Under the pieces are notes generated by a model. It did no database searches. It was not told the origin of the DNA and saw nothing but the letters and a program-made list of their open reading frames with translations. A program made the translations under genes and the position numbers. From positions 104,029-168,028 of the forward strand of contig CAUYLG010048259.1 of NCBI GenBank assembly GCA_963573385.1: a stretch of DNA of 64,000 nucleotides, in the 5' to 3' direction. Numbering within the stretch: the first letter of the stretch is position 1; every line of letters starts with the position of its first letter. Below, one piece after another: positions 24,835 to 37,500 of the stretch. This stretch comes from Cacajao melanocephalus. Lineage: Eukaryota; Chordata; Mammalia; Primates; Pitheciidae.

Positions 24835-24960
24835 AGGGATTTTGTCTATTTTATTCAGCCAGTCCTAATACGATCAATGCTTAGCATGGAGTCTTATACA
24901 ACAGGGGAAATTAATAGGTATTTGCTAAGTGATCAGATGAATAGTAATCAGACAGATAAA
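24835..24960 (+). mobile_element. L2 3' end fragment
   Basis: cagggattttgtctatttta, a tgcttagcatggagtc word and ggtatttgctaagtgatcag follow the L2 3' terminus in sense orientation. Confidence 0.6.
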
Positions 24961-25334
24961 CTTAGCCTTAAGTCTAAGCCTAAGAGCCTTAGAAGTAACA
25001 ATAGGTGAGACTCAGAAAAGTTCATTACTAGGGATGGGAGAGAAAAGGAAAGCAGAACTTAAATGGGGAATAAAATGAAACCAGTCTTCCCAATGTTAGG
25101 GGTTTATTGATCTACTGATGAAACACTTTGAATCTTAAACATTCTGTCTAGAGTTAGGGCTATAATGCGTGCAGTGAAGAAAATCTGTACATAGTTTCTC
25201 GTAATGTTATCCTGGTTTTTTCAACTAATATATTCGGTGATTGCTAAAGTGTGATTCAAATAAGCTTTAGTGTTAATAAAAACAGGTACCTAAACTGAGT
25301 AAAGCCACCTCGTTAATCATATCTTTTAATAAGA
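24961..25334. other. No recognised feature
   Basis: AT-rich spacer. Confidence 0.5.
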
Positions 25335-25565
25335 ATGATGCTTAACATTGATGTCAGGTATTGAGTAATTTCATATATCTTCTCACTTAATCTTATTAAC
25401 CCTCTGAGGTAAGCATTATTTTAATTTTACAGATGAGGGCATTGAAGTTCAAAGGAGTTAAGTAATTTGTCTGAAGTTATGCAGCTGTTGCGGGGCAGCG
25501 CTGAAATTTGAACCCAATTATGTTATTGCAAAGCTCATTTTCTTAACTCTCATATTATGCTAGAA
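25335..25565 (+). mobile_element. MIR SINE
   Basis: Sense MIR: ttaaccctctgaggtaagca, attttacagatgagggcatt, gaaatttgaacccaatta, and ttcttaactctcatattatg, in consensus order. Confidence 0.8.
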
Positions 25566-26394
25566 ATAGTATGACTAGTGCTGGCCTGCTTTTATTGCTT
25601 TATCAGTTTAGTCTAGATTTTATAAAATGGTATCCAAATGTGAATTTTTTCTATGTATCAGAAAGCCTGAGTCTTCTGGCAAGAATCTATTCAGCAAGTC
25701 AGGATTTTATCTATGCGACTTTCCTTTACTTCTATTACTTCTTTTAAGTAAATAAAGTGAAAGAACGTATACAAACACTTTGAACTCACCACTATATCTT
25801 GGCAGGAAATAGACTTCTCATATCAGTAGATTTGGAATCAAATCGAAGCATTTTCAAAGATCTTAACAGATTGCAATAAAACTTGGTACAGTAGTGACAG
25901 TAAATCTAGAAAAAGCAACAACAACAAAAAGCAACCCTGAATTTTAAGCAAATAAAAGGCCTGTTATATTTCAATTTAATTCTTTTTTCTTTGTCTGCTT
26001 TCCTGTTCTGTCTTCTTTCATGTTAATTAAATTTCATCAGCTTCTATTATTTCTCTTTATTTCAAATATTTTTCAGACCAATCTCTTCTTGCATCTCTTT
26101 CTCGAATAATAGTTTTCCAAGCTTTCATGTTTATAGACTTGGCCCTGTCTATACATTGCTATGAATTTACATACTCTGCCCCTTCCCGCCAAAGTCTGGA
26201 TCTAGATTATGTGAATAATGATTCCTTCATAAAATTACAAGGCTCTCAAGGACACTGCATTTTGCATTTATTTCCAGTTCATGGTTAATTATCAAATAAA
26301 TAAAACTTATTTAACTCTGCATAAAGAACTGGATAAAGGTGAAATAGTAAATTGTTGAAATATTTGACCCTTTAATACCCACCAGCGTTTAAAA
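25566..26394. other. No recognised feature
   Basis: AT-rich, no gene-like frame. Confidence 0.55.
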
Positions 26395-27470
26395 TTCCTT
26401 TAGTATAAAAGTTTACATAAAGTAAAATGTGCACATCTGAAGTGAATTTTAAGTCTTGACAAATTTATTCACCTGTCTAAGCTACACCCCTATTAAGTTA
26501 TAGCTGTCTCACCAAAAAGTTTTTTCCTCCATGATCCTTCTCCATAAATCCTCCCCAAATCACACAGGCACACACTTTACTGATTTTTTTTTTAACTGTA
26601 GTTTGCTTATTGTAGAAGTTAAATAGATGCAATCCCACAGTAAGTATTCTGTAACTGACTTGCTTCATGCAGCATATCTGTAAAATTAATTCATATACTT
26701 GCTTATGTATAGCAATAGTTCACTAATTTTTATTGCTGACTAGCATTTTATTGTATTTTTACTGCAACTTTTTTTTCCCATTTTCCTGGTGTTGAGATAT
26801 GGATTGCTTCCAATTTGGGACTCTTAAGAATAAGGCTGCTAGAAACACTCTTGCATAAGACTTTTAGAAAACATGTTTTCATTTCTCTTGGATAAATACT
26901 TAGTCACTGAATTATTGGGCCATAGGATACATGTCTATGGACATTTGGAAGAAAGTACCAAAAACATGTAGATCCCCGTCAGCACTTTCTGAGTGTTCTG
27001 GTTGTTACACATTCTTGTCAACACTTGGTGTTGTCAGTCTTCAAATTTTAGCCATTCTATTAGGTATTTGGTAGTATTTCATTGTGACTTTAATTTGCAT
27101 TCCCTTAGTGACTAATGATAAAGTCTTTTTGTGTTTTATTGACCAATTAGGTGTCTTCCTTTTAAAGTGTCTAGTTTTTTGTCCCTTTTTCTCTAACAGA
27201 GCTATCTTTCCATTGTGGAGTTTCAGGAATTCTTCATATATTCTATATGCAAATCCTTTGTTAGATGTATGTATTTGGTAAATATTTTTCCCAGCCTGTT
27301 GCTTGCTTATATAATTTCTTTATGCAGTTTAATGAGAAGTTTTAAATGTTGAAAAAGCATAATTTACTTTTTCCTTACGATTATTGCTTTCTGTGTACTG
27401 CTACAAATTCTTTGCCTATTTGCAGGTTTCAGTGGAACTCTCCCTATGTTTTCTTCTAAAAGCTTCATAA
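26395..27470 (-). mobile_element. Old L1 (L1M type), 3' part
   Basis: Antisense L1: taaaatgtgcacatctgaag in the 3' UTR, then ggataaatacttagtcactg, tctattaggtatttggtag, tttaatttgcattccctta and tatgttttcttctaaaagct from ORF2, in the right order. Highly diverged and non-coding. Confidence 0.75.
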
Positions 27471-28681
27471 ATTTGGCATTTCCCCAAATTTCTTACCTGT
27501 TTATAATTTGTTTTTAGCTAAAATATTGCACTCTGCAATGGGCTACATAGATACCCAGTAGATGCTCTATGTTAGTTATTATCGGTGAACCACAAAACAC
27601 CTGACTCTTTTGCAAGTATTTGACTCTATTTTTCCTTCTTCGCCCTTCTAGTCTGAAAAACAGGTTTGAAATAAATACTGTGTATAATTTAGGATCTTGT
27701 CAGAAAAGAGAAACTACCTCTAGTATTTCAGACAGAGAGAATTCAATTCAGAGTTGCTTACAGAAATATTGGAGGAGTTAGAGAAGTGAGAGGGGAAAGT
27801 AGGTTTACCAGATGCTTAGTAACTGTGTGCACCAGAGTTGGAGGAGCAAAAGAGAAGTAGAATTTTCCCAGCTCTTGAGGTCACTGCTGTGACAAGTTCC
27901 TGCTGTTAGCATGAGGACCTGCCCTCCTAGGCCTCTGGCATTGTGTCTCCTGATATTAATGCTAATCCCGCTCCCCTGCTGCTGAAGATGACACTAGAAA
28001 CTGGGAAGATGAAGAAAGTCACTCTTCTCTCACTCTTTTCTTCCAGTCTACCACCAGTGCCTTTCATTGGCAGAACTGAAACAGAAACTAGTTGTTCAGG
28101 GGGTCTGGGAAATAGAATCTGTGGGTTTTTCGTCACTAAAATAGAGAGAAGAGCATACCAAAATGAAATTAGGTAATAGTGCCAAAATAACTGAACAGCA
28201 TAGAAGCCATCAGATCCCATCTCATAAAATAGCTTTTAGGGCTGCAGGACTTTATTTAAGTCTACACTCATCATGTTGATGCAGATGACTGGTGGATAGC
28301 AAATATTTGCTTGAGGCCTTTCCATGCCTTCCCTAAGATTCCGTGCAGCTTATTGAAGTCATGAACCAAACTGAAACCTCAGTAAAATAGTATTTTTATC
28401 CTTACTCCTCCCACAAAATATAAATCAGGATGTAAAGTGAGAGCCATGTACTGAGGAAGTCCTGAGCAAGTAGGTTCCCAGGGCCCACCCTCATCTCTAT
28501 TCACAGCTCCAGGGCTTCTCTGGGCTTTGAGGTCATTGAGCTGCTGACTGGAGCAATCCCACTGCCTGATATGGCCAGAAAAATGTTTATGGAGACAAAA
28601 ATTATACTATAAAATTATAATCCCTTCCCATATAATGGCACTGAATAATACAAACAGGAGGATGAACTAATTTAAAATATC
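27471..28681. other. No recognised gene; possible old repeat near 27700-28160
   Basis: The block around 27700-28160 (GC higher than neighbours, with words such as ctgctgtgacaagttcctgc) may be an ancient repeat, but I cannot name it. Two overlapping frames of 77 and 97 codons there have no known domains. Confidence 0.4.
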
Positions 28682-29711
28682 TAGGGAGGAGAACACTCCA
28701 GAATGGTGGCATGAGTAGCTAGGCAAAGTCTCCCCAGAGAAACAATTGTAACAAGTCAAAACTGGAGACAAACAAAAAATAAAGTCTCAGCAAATTATCT
28801 TAAGCAAATCAAAAGAATTTATTCAAGACAATCTATGAAATCTTGGTGAGGACGGTGGGCGTCTGAGGCATCTGAGCAATGACCCCACTCTTTTCCTGCC
28901 TCCAGCCCTGTGCAATGGAAGTCTTTGGGCAGATACAGCCAAGAACAAGGGACACAGTCAGGGGTCTATCTTCACGTGGATTAAAGAGTGAGGGAAGGTC
29001 AGGCGTGAAGGTACTGTGAAAATAAAGGAGATTTTAGCCAAGAAACACCTTTTTAGGGTACAAGCCAGCCTCAAAGACTGGCCTTAAAAAGTATCCCTGC
29101 AAAGGGTTCAGGCATTATTTGATCATATTTTGACAATTTATGGTCTTGCTGAAAACAAGAGCACAATCAGTTAGCAATTGGTAAATGTTAAAGTCTAGGT
29201 GTGGCACCAATAGAGAGCTACCAGCCAGAAACTCACAGGGAGATAAGGGAGAGCAGTGAAAGACATTGTTAGGGAGGTCAGGGAAAACCACTGTTATCCC
29301 TGGGATGGGAGGAGGGAGGCAAGGTGAATATGCATGCCCAAAGTTGCACCCTCTGAGGAGCACCACTCCAGGCTCTACACTGTAGGAGAAAAATAGACTT
29401 CAATGGACAAAGCCCTAAAATATATGAAGCAATAACTGGCAGAATTGAAGGGAGAAATAGACAATTTAACTATAATAGTTGGAGGTTTCAAAATCTCACT
29501 TTCTACAATGAAGGAAATAAGCAGGCAGAAGACAAACAAAGATATATGACTTGAATGGCACAATAAACCAAGCAGCCTTAACATACATCTCTAGAACAAT
29601 CTACCCAATAACAGCAGAATACACATTTATCTCAAGCACACATGGTACATTTTTTAAGACAGACCATATATTAGGCCATAAAACAAACTTCAGTAAATTG
29701 AAAGGAACAGA
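28682..29711 (+). mobile_element. Old L1 (L1M type), first segment
   Basis: The ORF2 part is clear from about 29400: a tgaagcaataactggcagaa word, caatctacccaataacagca, and accatatattaggccataa. The stretch 28682-29390 resembles an L1M 5' region (ccagaatggtggcatgagta, cccagagaaacaattgtaac), but that assignment is tentative and ORF1 is not recognisable. The element continues through three interruptions to about 33525. Confidence 0.7.
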
Positions 29712-29830
29712 GGTAGCAAACCACATTGCCATGTATGTACCTATGCAACAATCCTGCATGATCTGCACATGTACCCCAGAACCTAAAATACAATTAAAAA
29801 AATAAAAAATAATAGTAATTAAAAAAATTT
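29712..29830 (+). mobile_element. Short primate L1 tail inserted in the old L1
   Basis: About 100 bp of a younger L1 3' UTR: gcaaaccacattgccatgta, acctatgcaacaatcctgca, catgtaccccagaacct, then an A-rich tail. The older ORF2 resumes at about 29831 with the expected next words. Similar flanks aaattgaaaggaa and aaatttaaaggta suggest a degraded target duplication. Confidence 0.85.
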
Positions 29831-30042
29831 AAAGGTATTGAAATTATACGAAGTATGCTCTCTGTCATTGAGAGAACAAAATTTAAAATAAAAGTAACAA
29901 GAGGAAACTTGGGAAATTCACAGATATGTAAAATTCAGCCACACACTTCTAAGTATCCAATGATGCAAACAAGAAATTACAAGCATTATAAAATCCTTAG
30001 AGATAAATGAAAATTTATAAAAAGAAAAGAAAACAAAACAAA
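29831..30042 (+). mobile_element. Old L1, second segment
   Basis: ORF2 words aaggtattgaaattatac and agtatgctctctgtcat continue from the first segment. Confidence 0.8.
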
Positions 30043-30210
30043 ACAGTCAGGTGCTGTGGCATACTCAACTCCTGGCACAAGTGATCCTTCTACCTCAGCC
30101 TCCCAAGTACCTGAGATTATTACTCCCAAGTACCAGGAGTTTGAGACCAGCCTGGGTAACAGAGAAAGGCCCCATCTAAAATTAAAAATTAAAATTAAAA
30201 AAAAAATGCC
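30043..30210 (+). mobile_element. Alu monomer-like fragment with an internal inversion
   Basis: Begins in sense (gtcaggtgctgtggc), switches to antisense (gatccttctacctcagcctc, 30083-30118), and returns to sense (ccaggagtttgagaccagcc, about 30135) before an A-rich tail. Only left-arm sequence appears present. It lies inside the old L1. Confidence 0.75.
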
Positions 30211-31548
30211 TCATCTGTTGGAATGAAGCACAGCTAGTAGTTATAAATACAATTTATAGCCATAAACACCTTTGATATAAAAAGGGCCCACATTAACCTT
30301 AAGAAACTAGAAAAAGAAGAACCAACGAAATCTAAATTAAGCAGGAGGAAGGAACTAATAAATGTCAAGTCAGGAATTAATGAACTAGAGAATATAAATA
30401 CAGAAAGAAAAAAATCAATGAAACTGAAACTCGTCTTTTATTTTTTAAATCAACAAAACTGACAAGACTTTAGGGCAAATGAACAAGAAAAAAAGGAGTT
30501 TCAAATTACTAAATCAAGAATGATAGATGAGATCTCACTATCAACATTACGGAGTGAAAAAATTTAGAAAGAAATATTATTAAAGAATTTTTTTTAAAAA
30601 TGATCATTTAGATGAAATGGATAAATTCTTATAAATATGTGCATGACCCAAATAAGAAATAGAAAATATGAATTAGACCTATATAACACAGTAAATAGAT
30701 TAAATAGATAATTTTAGAACTTCTTGAAAAAAGCCAAAGTCTAGTTCCTTCACTGGTGAATCCTAACAAATATTTTAAAAATTAACATCAATTATTCACA
30801 AATACTTTCAAAAATAGAGTAGGAGATGCATTTCCAGTGTATCCTATGAGGTCAGTATTACTCCGATACAAAAACTAGAGAAAGAAATTACAGGAAAAAA
30901 AATACAAAACAGTATTGCAAATGAATATAGACCAAAAATCTTCAAAATATTACCAAATTGGATCCAGTAAGATGCAAAGAGTAATATACAATAAGCAAGT
31001 GTGATTTAATCACAGGAATGCAAGGTTGTTTTGACATATGAAAGTTAACCGTTGTCTTACGTTATATTGGTAAAATAAAGAATAAGAATCACGTGATTAT
31101 TCCAATATGTGCAATGAATGTACCTGAACAAATTCCAAAAGCTAGTAAAAAAAAGGAAAAGTTATCATCTTGATAAAGAACACCTATAAAAAACCCTGCA
31201 GTTAGCATCATACTTAATGTTATGTTTTTTCCCTAAGATCAAGAATACGACAAGAATCTCTGTTCTTGCCACTTCTATTCCACATTGTATTGAAAGTACT
31301 AGCCAGTTCAATTAGATAAGAAAAATAAATAAATTGTATCCAAATTGTAAAGAGAGAAGTAATCTGATCTCTTTTCACAGACAACATGATCTTGTATATA
31401 AAAATGTCTAAAGAAATCACTAAATACCTATCGCAATTAATAAGCAAGTTCAATAAGGTTGCAGTATAATACTAGATCAATTTAAAAAATTATCTTTCTA
31501 CATTCTAGCAATGGGCAATCTGAAAATAAAATTTAAAAATTAATGGCA
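30211..31548 (+). mobile_element. Old L1, third segment (ORF2 reverse-transcriptase region)
   Basis: Words such as tggataaattcttataaata, ctagttccttcactggtgaa, caggaatgcaaggttgtttt, and agtattgaaagtactagcca follow L1 ORF2 order through the reverse-transcriptase part. There are many stops and indels, so no protein is made. Confidence 0.85.
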
Positions 31549-31865
31549 TTCACAGCAACCTGGATGGCATTGGAGACTATTATTCTAAGTGTTGTAACTC
31601 AGGAATGGAAAACCAAACATCGTATCTTCTCACTCAAAAGTGGGAGCTAAGCTACGAGGATGCAAAGGCTTAAGAATGACACAGTGAACTCTGAGGACTC
31701 AAGGAGAAAGTGTGGGAGGGGGATGAGTGATAAAAAACTTCAAGTTGGGTTCCGTGTATACTGCTTGGGTGATGGGTGCACCAAAATCTCAGAAATCACC
31801 ACTAAAGAACTTACTCATGTAACCAAATACCACCTGTTCCCCAAAAACCTATGAAAACAAAGAAT
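31549..31865 (+). mobile_element. Second primate L1 tail inserted in the old L1
   Basis: About 315 bp of a younger L1 3' end: cctggatggcattggagact, cactcaaaagtgggagctaa, gggttccgtgtatactgct, gggtgatgggtgcaccaaaa and cactaaagaacttactcatg, then an A-rich end. Better preserved than the L1 around it, so it inserted later. Confidence 0.92.
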
Positions 31866-33525
31866 TTTACAAAAATGGTTTCAAAAATAATTTTAAATGT
31901 AGAAATACATTTTATAAAAGATGTGCAAAACTTATGAAAACAGCAAAACTGTGTTGAAGGGAATTGAAGACATAAATAAATAGAAAGATATCCCATGCTC
32001 ATGGATCAGAAGACTTCAATTATTAAGATGACAAGATTCCTTAAATTGATCTACAGATTAAATGAATTTTCCTAACAAATTCCCAGCTGGCTTTTTCAAA
32101 ACTTGATAATCTAATCATACAAAAATGCACACAGAATGGCAGAACAATCTTGAAAAAGAAGTGTCAGGACTCATATTTCTCAGTTTCAACACTTTAAAGC
32201 TACAATAATCAAAACCATGTGGTACTAACACAAGGCTGAACAAACAGATTATAAAATGGAATTGAGAATACAGAAAAAAACACATGTATGGTCCATTGAT
32301 TTTTGACAATGCTGCCAACAATTCAATGGAGAAAGAATAGTTTTTTAAGAAATGGTGCCTGGAAAACAGGATATCCACATGCCAAAGGATGAAGAAGGAT
32401 GCCTTCCTCATAAAAATTAACTCAGGATGAATCTTTGACCTTAATATGACAGCTACAACTAAAAATTCCTAAAATAAAATTTAAGAGGAAATTCTTATAA
32501 CATTGTATTAAGTAATGGTTTCTAGTTGCAATACCAAAACCACAAACTCTAAAACAAAAATAGATACATTGGACTTCAAATGAAACAACTTTAAGCTTCC
32601 TATGACACAATCAAGAAAGTGACAAGAACATCCAGAGAATGGGAGAAAATATTTTTAAATCATGTATTTGATAAGGAGTTAATATCCAGCTTATATAAAG
32701 ATTCTTAGTATTCAACAATAAAAACAGTAAGGCAATTAAAAACTGGGAAAAATCTTTAAGTAGACAGATACCCAAAGAAGATGTGCAAGTGGCCAAAAAG
32801 CATATAAAAAGATACTCAATATCATCGGTCATCAAGAAAATGTAAATCAAAACCATGATGAGATACAACTTTACATCCAGTAGAATGCCTAAAAATGACA
32901 GAATGTTGGCTAGGATGTAGAGAAACAAGTAACCAGTGTTGGTTAGGATGTAGAGAAACAAGAACCTCAATATATTACTTGTGAGCTTGTAAAATTGTAC
33001 AGCTACTTCAGAAATCATTCTAGCAGTTCTTCAGAATATTAAACACAAATTTACCATATGACACTCAGCAATTTTACTCTTTTGTTATACCTAAGAGAAA
33101 TGAAAATATGTCCACAAAAATTACCAAAAATCAGAAACATCCCAAATACCAATTAACTGATGAATGGATAAACAAATTGTGATATATTCATATAACAAAA
33201 TATTCATAAATAAGAAGGCATGAAAGACTGATATATGCTACACCATGGATGAAACTTGAAAATATTATGCTAAGAAAGAAGAAAGTCACAAATGAAAACA
33301 TATTTTCTAATTTTCTTTATATGTAACGATCAGAATAGACCTACATGCAAAGAAAAAACATAGGTTAGGGCATGTGTTTTTTGCATGGGCAATGAAAATA
33401 TTCAAAACTTATGTAGTGGCGATGGTTGCAAAATTTTGTGATTATATTAAAACTATTAACTCGTACACTTCAATAGGTAAAGTTTAAGGTATTTGAATTA
33501 CATCTCATAAAGCTTTAAAAGCAAG
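31866..33525 (+). mobile_element. Old L1, fourth segment to its 3' end
   Basis: Resumes ORF2 (gaattgaagacataaataaa, cagtttcaacactttaaagc, gatatccacatgccaaagga, accatgatgagatacaactt) and ends in a 3' UTR (tgtacacttc-like, tgaattacatctcataaagc). A 25-bp unit is tandemly duplicated at 32905-32962. Confidence 0.85.
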
Positions 33526-33619
33526 TAAGCAAACAAACAAACATAAACCTGGGGAAACTCTATGTGATTCTCAAACACTGAAATGTTTTTCTTGGCTATT
33601 CTTATTTACATAACAGCCT

Positions 33620-33835
33620 GTAAGAACAACCATTGTGATAAGCACTTTACGTATAAATTTTCACTTATTCTCATTAATAACTACTGCAACTCCATGAAGT
33701 GAGTGTATTGTTTTCACTGCTTCATAGATGATATAACAGAGATCAAGAAAGGTTAAAGCCATTGGTCAAATTCACGTTATTACTAATTCTCACAACGAAG
33801 TTCTTGTTCTTAACCATGATGTTGTACTGTTCACT
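33620..33835 (+). mobile_element. MIR SINE
   Basis: gtgataagcactttacgtat, aactccatgaagtgagtgta, gatgatataacagagatcaa and gttcttaaccatgatgttgt follow MIR sense order. Confidence 0.7.
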
Positions 33836-34439
33836 CAACCCTAGCATCCCCCATAGGACACGTAAGATGCTTTTGACTGTGAAGGACCAACACCACTAGA
33901 TGTTGTGCACAATTCCTATGCTCCTTAGCGAAATTTCAAAGTTCCAGTATTAGCAGTTGCACAATAAAGATTTTAGCTGACCAACAGTATGTCTGCTATA
34001 ATAACCCACAGATTGCTTGTTAGCTCTAACTTTCTGACATGAAGAGAGGTATAATAAGCATGCAATTCAAACAATTCACAGTGCTCTATGTTTTCTCTTT
34101 CTTTTCAAATATGATAACTTATCAAATAATAATACTCATTTCTAAGATGTCTTTACGGCTTCTCCTTTGTTATTTATGCAATGATGCGTGCTGTAGGTTG
34201 TAAACACACAAATCATAATATTGAATTCAACTGAAAAGACGTTACCCACAGCAGCTAATGACAATTCACAAAACAGTGATGAAAAGTAATCAACAGATCA
34301 TTTCATATACCCTTTCAAATTAATAACAAGTTGGGTTCAAGTTTGCCTTTAAGTAGAATTACTCAATTCAAAGCCCCACATAAGTGTGTATAAGGATCCA
34401 ACTAACAATTCAAGGGGATGTCAAAATCAAAAAGATTAA
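33836..34439. other. No recognised feature
   Basis: AT-rich spacer. Confidence 0.55.
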
Positions 34440-34585
34440 TAAAGTTTTTACAGATGAATAAAGTGGTGGCTCAGGAAACTTTTCTTTCTTCAATGTCACA
34501 GAACTAAGCAGAGAGAGAATCAGAGCTAGAATCAAGTCTCCTGGTTTCCAGCCTAGTTGCAATGTTGCTCTCTCTCATTTAATCC
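34440..34585 (+). mobile_element. MIR SINE, 3' part
   Basis: ttacagatgaataaagtgg, tcacagaactaagcagaga, and ctcctggtttccagcctag fit the MIR core and 3' region. Confidence 0.6.
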
Positions 34586-37500
34586 CACGGGACTCAGAAC
34601 ATTAATTTAATGTGGGTACATTCAGCTTTTATTTATACTTGATAAAGTAGAAAAAACATTGTTCTCAAACGCTGGAGTAAAAAGAATGTTGATTAGTCAA
34701 CATTTTATGAAGATTTATTAATTTTATCTCAGTTGTTCTTACATTTATTTAAACATTGATTACCTCTCTCTTTCTCAAGAAAACAATGTTTCTCTGGCTC
34801 CCTAACTGTAGTACCAAAATATGTGAGTTTATTTTACTGATAATACAGAATTAAAGAAGACAGCTAAAGATTAGGGAAAGGGATGCTGTAAGAGATCACT
34901 GGGGCAATCAAGAAAATAAGATGTTAAAAAACTGAAAAATAGTATTCTCAACATACAGAGTAAAAGTTTACTTAAAAATGAACTTTGAAATGTAAACAGA
35001 ACCCTCTTCTTTTTCTAGAAATAATGTTGAAATAGTACAAATCCCATCATCAAATATCCCAGGGCAATAATTACTTGTATAATATAACATTAGTCTTTAA
35101 ATTCTTAAAGCAGAGAGAATACCACAAGAAGCCATTTATGTTACATGTTAGGCTCTTTTGGCATTTATTCTCATTGGGTTTGGCATCATTTCCAATCCAC
35201 AGAATTGACAGAATATGACATCGTAAACTCTATTTTCTAGAATTTCTGATTTGTAAAGAACTGTAGAACCTTCCTTTGGTTGTTACTTTCTATTTGTTGA
35301 TGAATCCTTTTCTATTTGGATGACTTTATCTCCCTAGCTAGATCGTTCATCTCTCTTTTACTCTGAATACAGCTAATGGAAAATCACAAATTAGTGGAAT
35401 GTGCTTCAGACATAATCTGTAATCACTTATTTAAATAATGGCAACAAATTCTAACATTTAAATCTGATGGTATGTGGTCTTTAATAAAATCCAATGAGAA
35501 CAGTTAAATAAAAAAACAACTAAAAAAAAGACTTTATGGCAAATTTTAAAAAATGACTTTTTTCCAGCTACTTCCCTAAAAAAAAGAATTGTAAGACATT
35601 ATACATTCATTCATTCATCATTTACATTGTTCTTTGTTTAAGTCATTAAAGTTTACATTATCTAATATGTTTTCACTTGCTTCTCACCTTCACCTTCACC
35701 TTCATTAATATTGCAATTAAGTAGAATGTAAGCAAAAAAACATGAACTATGATTGTTTTTTTCTGGATCTCCAAGAGATGGATTTAAACCATATATGCAT
35801 ATATGGTGTATTTGCTGTTTATATAAAGAAACACATCATATTTATATGATTTACAGATGTAATGTATTGTTTTAAAGTAATCCATATTCATTATAGAAAA
35901 TTCTCAAGATGTAGACAGCTATTTTTAACTATACTCTTACCAGAATTATCCAATCTTAATACTTTTATTTATTTCCCTCTAGCCTAAATAAATATCTGAA
36001 ATAAAGGTTATAGGTTTACTTTGCATGCTCATCATAACCAATTGGAACTGTACTATTTGCCACAGAGACACAATAATATAAAGATCATTTTCTAACACAG
36101 CAGCCAATTAACATGATGAAAAGTCTAAGGGTAGCATAAAGCTTGATCTTTATGAATTTGAAGTGGCATGTTCAGTTTAGACAGATTAATTAAAACAACC
36201 AGGTACATGTTGTTATCATATTCGATTCACATCTTCCAGTATTAAGGTTGTATTAAGTTTTAAAAATGAGGAATTAATCCAGAGAGGTGCTAATTAAATG
36301 TAAATAAAGGCCATTATGAACTTCTCAACGGAACTCAACTGGTATTATTATATCAAATAAAACTCATGTCAATCAGATGCCCAGGTGCATGGCTTCTCTT
36401 AATTTTCAGCTTTAAGTTTTTCAAAGAACCATTATTGACTAGATAAATTTAATTACATATTCATAAAAAGTTTGCTGACCATTTTCTTGGATAGCGCAGA
36501 ATATGCAGCAACATAACTATTTATTCCCTCCAAACAAAGGTTTGTTTCATCAACAAAATGACTTTAGGCTGTCATTCATATCAAGCTGTTCAGTTCACCC
36601 AGAACATTCCTGGAGTACAATTTCAATTGTGGATTATTTTCCCAGGAAAGTGATCCAAGCAAATTTCATATTTTACAAGTGGGTATTGTGAAATATGCTC
36701 CTACTCTCCTTTCTCACTCAATTTTGTTTGAGCATATCCAAGTGTCTATAGGTATTAAAAATAAATGTTCCATATCAATTTAATAGATATGATGCAAAAT
36801 AAATTTTTTCCATGAAAAAGAATAAGGATTCAAATGACAAACTTCTTGTCTTGAAAATGAGTGTTTTTGAAACATAGTCTTGAAATCTTATGATTAATAA
36901 TAATTTGCATAAGGTAAATAGTTTTGCCATTGTTTAGAAAAGTAGAAAATTGCAGTGATAATTGTCTGCTCTTATTTTAACTACTCTATATTGCTTACAC
37001 TAAGCATATGGTTGATTATAATGTTTGATTAATTTGAGAAGTTGAGGTTGCCTCTAAGATACAAACTTTTAGGTGCTTTTTAAGTTCTCTACAAAACCAT
37101 GACCATACTTAATTGTTGGTGTAAGTCAAGTTAGAGCGTTTTGTTTTATTTAATTGATTGGGTAACTTTCACATTTCCTTACAGTAAAGATCTGCTACCT
37201 GAATAATGTTGTTTTAAATGTAAGAATCCAAATAATTCAACTAGCTGGTAATGTTGCAATTTCTCAGCAAATGTTTATTTTGAATGGATTTAGAAGATAC
37301 AGGATAAACTGCTCTCAAGGAGCTTAAATGTTAGATAATGAGACACTAATAAAGCAAACAAAGAACATTCCTAATGCAAACACAATCACTTCACTAGAAC
37401 AGTCTTATAAAAACTGAAGCCATCCCATAACTACATTGGTAGGAAGAAAATTTACATTTGTGATATGTTTACCCTCTCTGGAAGTAGAACTAATTATCTC

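Noticed and set aside
32611..33018. 135-codon minus-strand frame with hydrophobic stretches
   Set aside because: Antisense of old L1 ORF2; A-rich sense sequence reads as Phe, Leu and Ile on the other strand and mimics membrane segments.
35671..35705. caccttcaccttcaccttca repeat as a possible CRISPR-like or VNTR array
   Set aside because: Three short copies of a hexamer only, with no spacers and no length to suggest an array.
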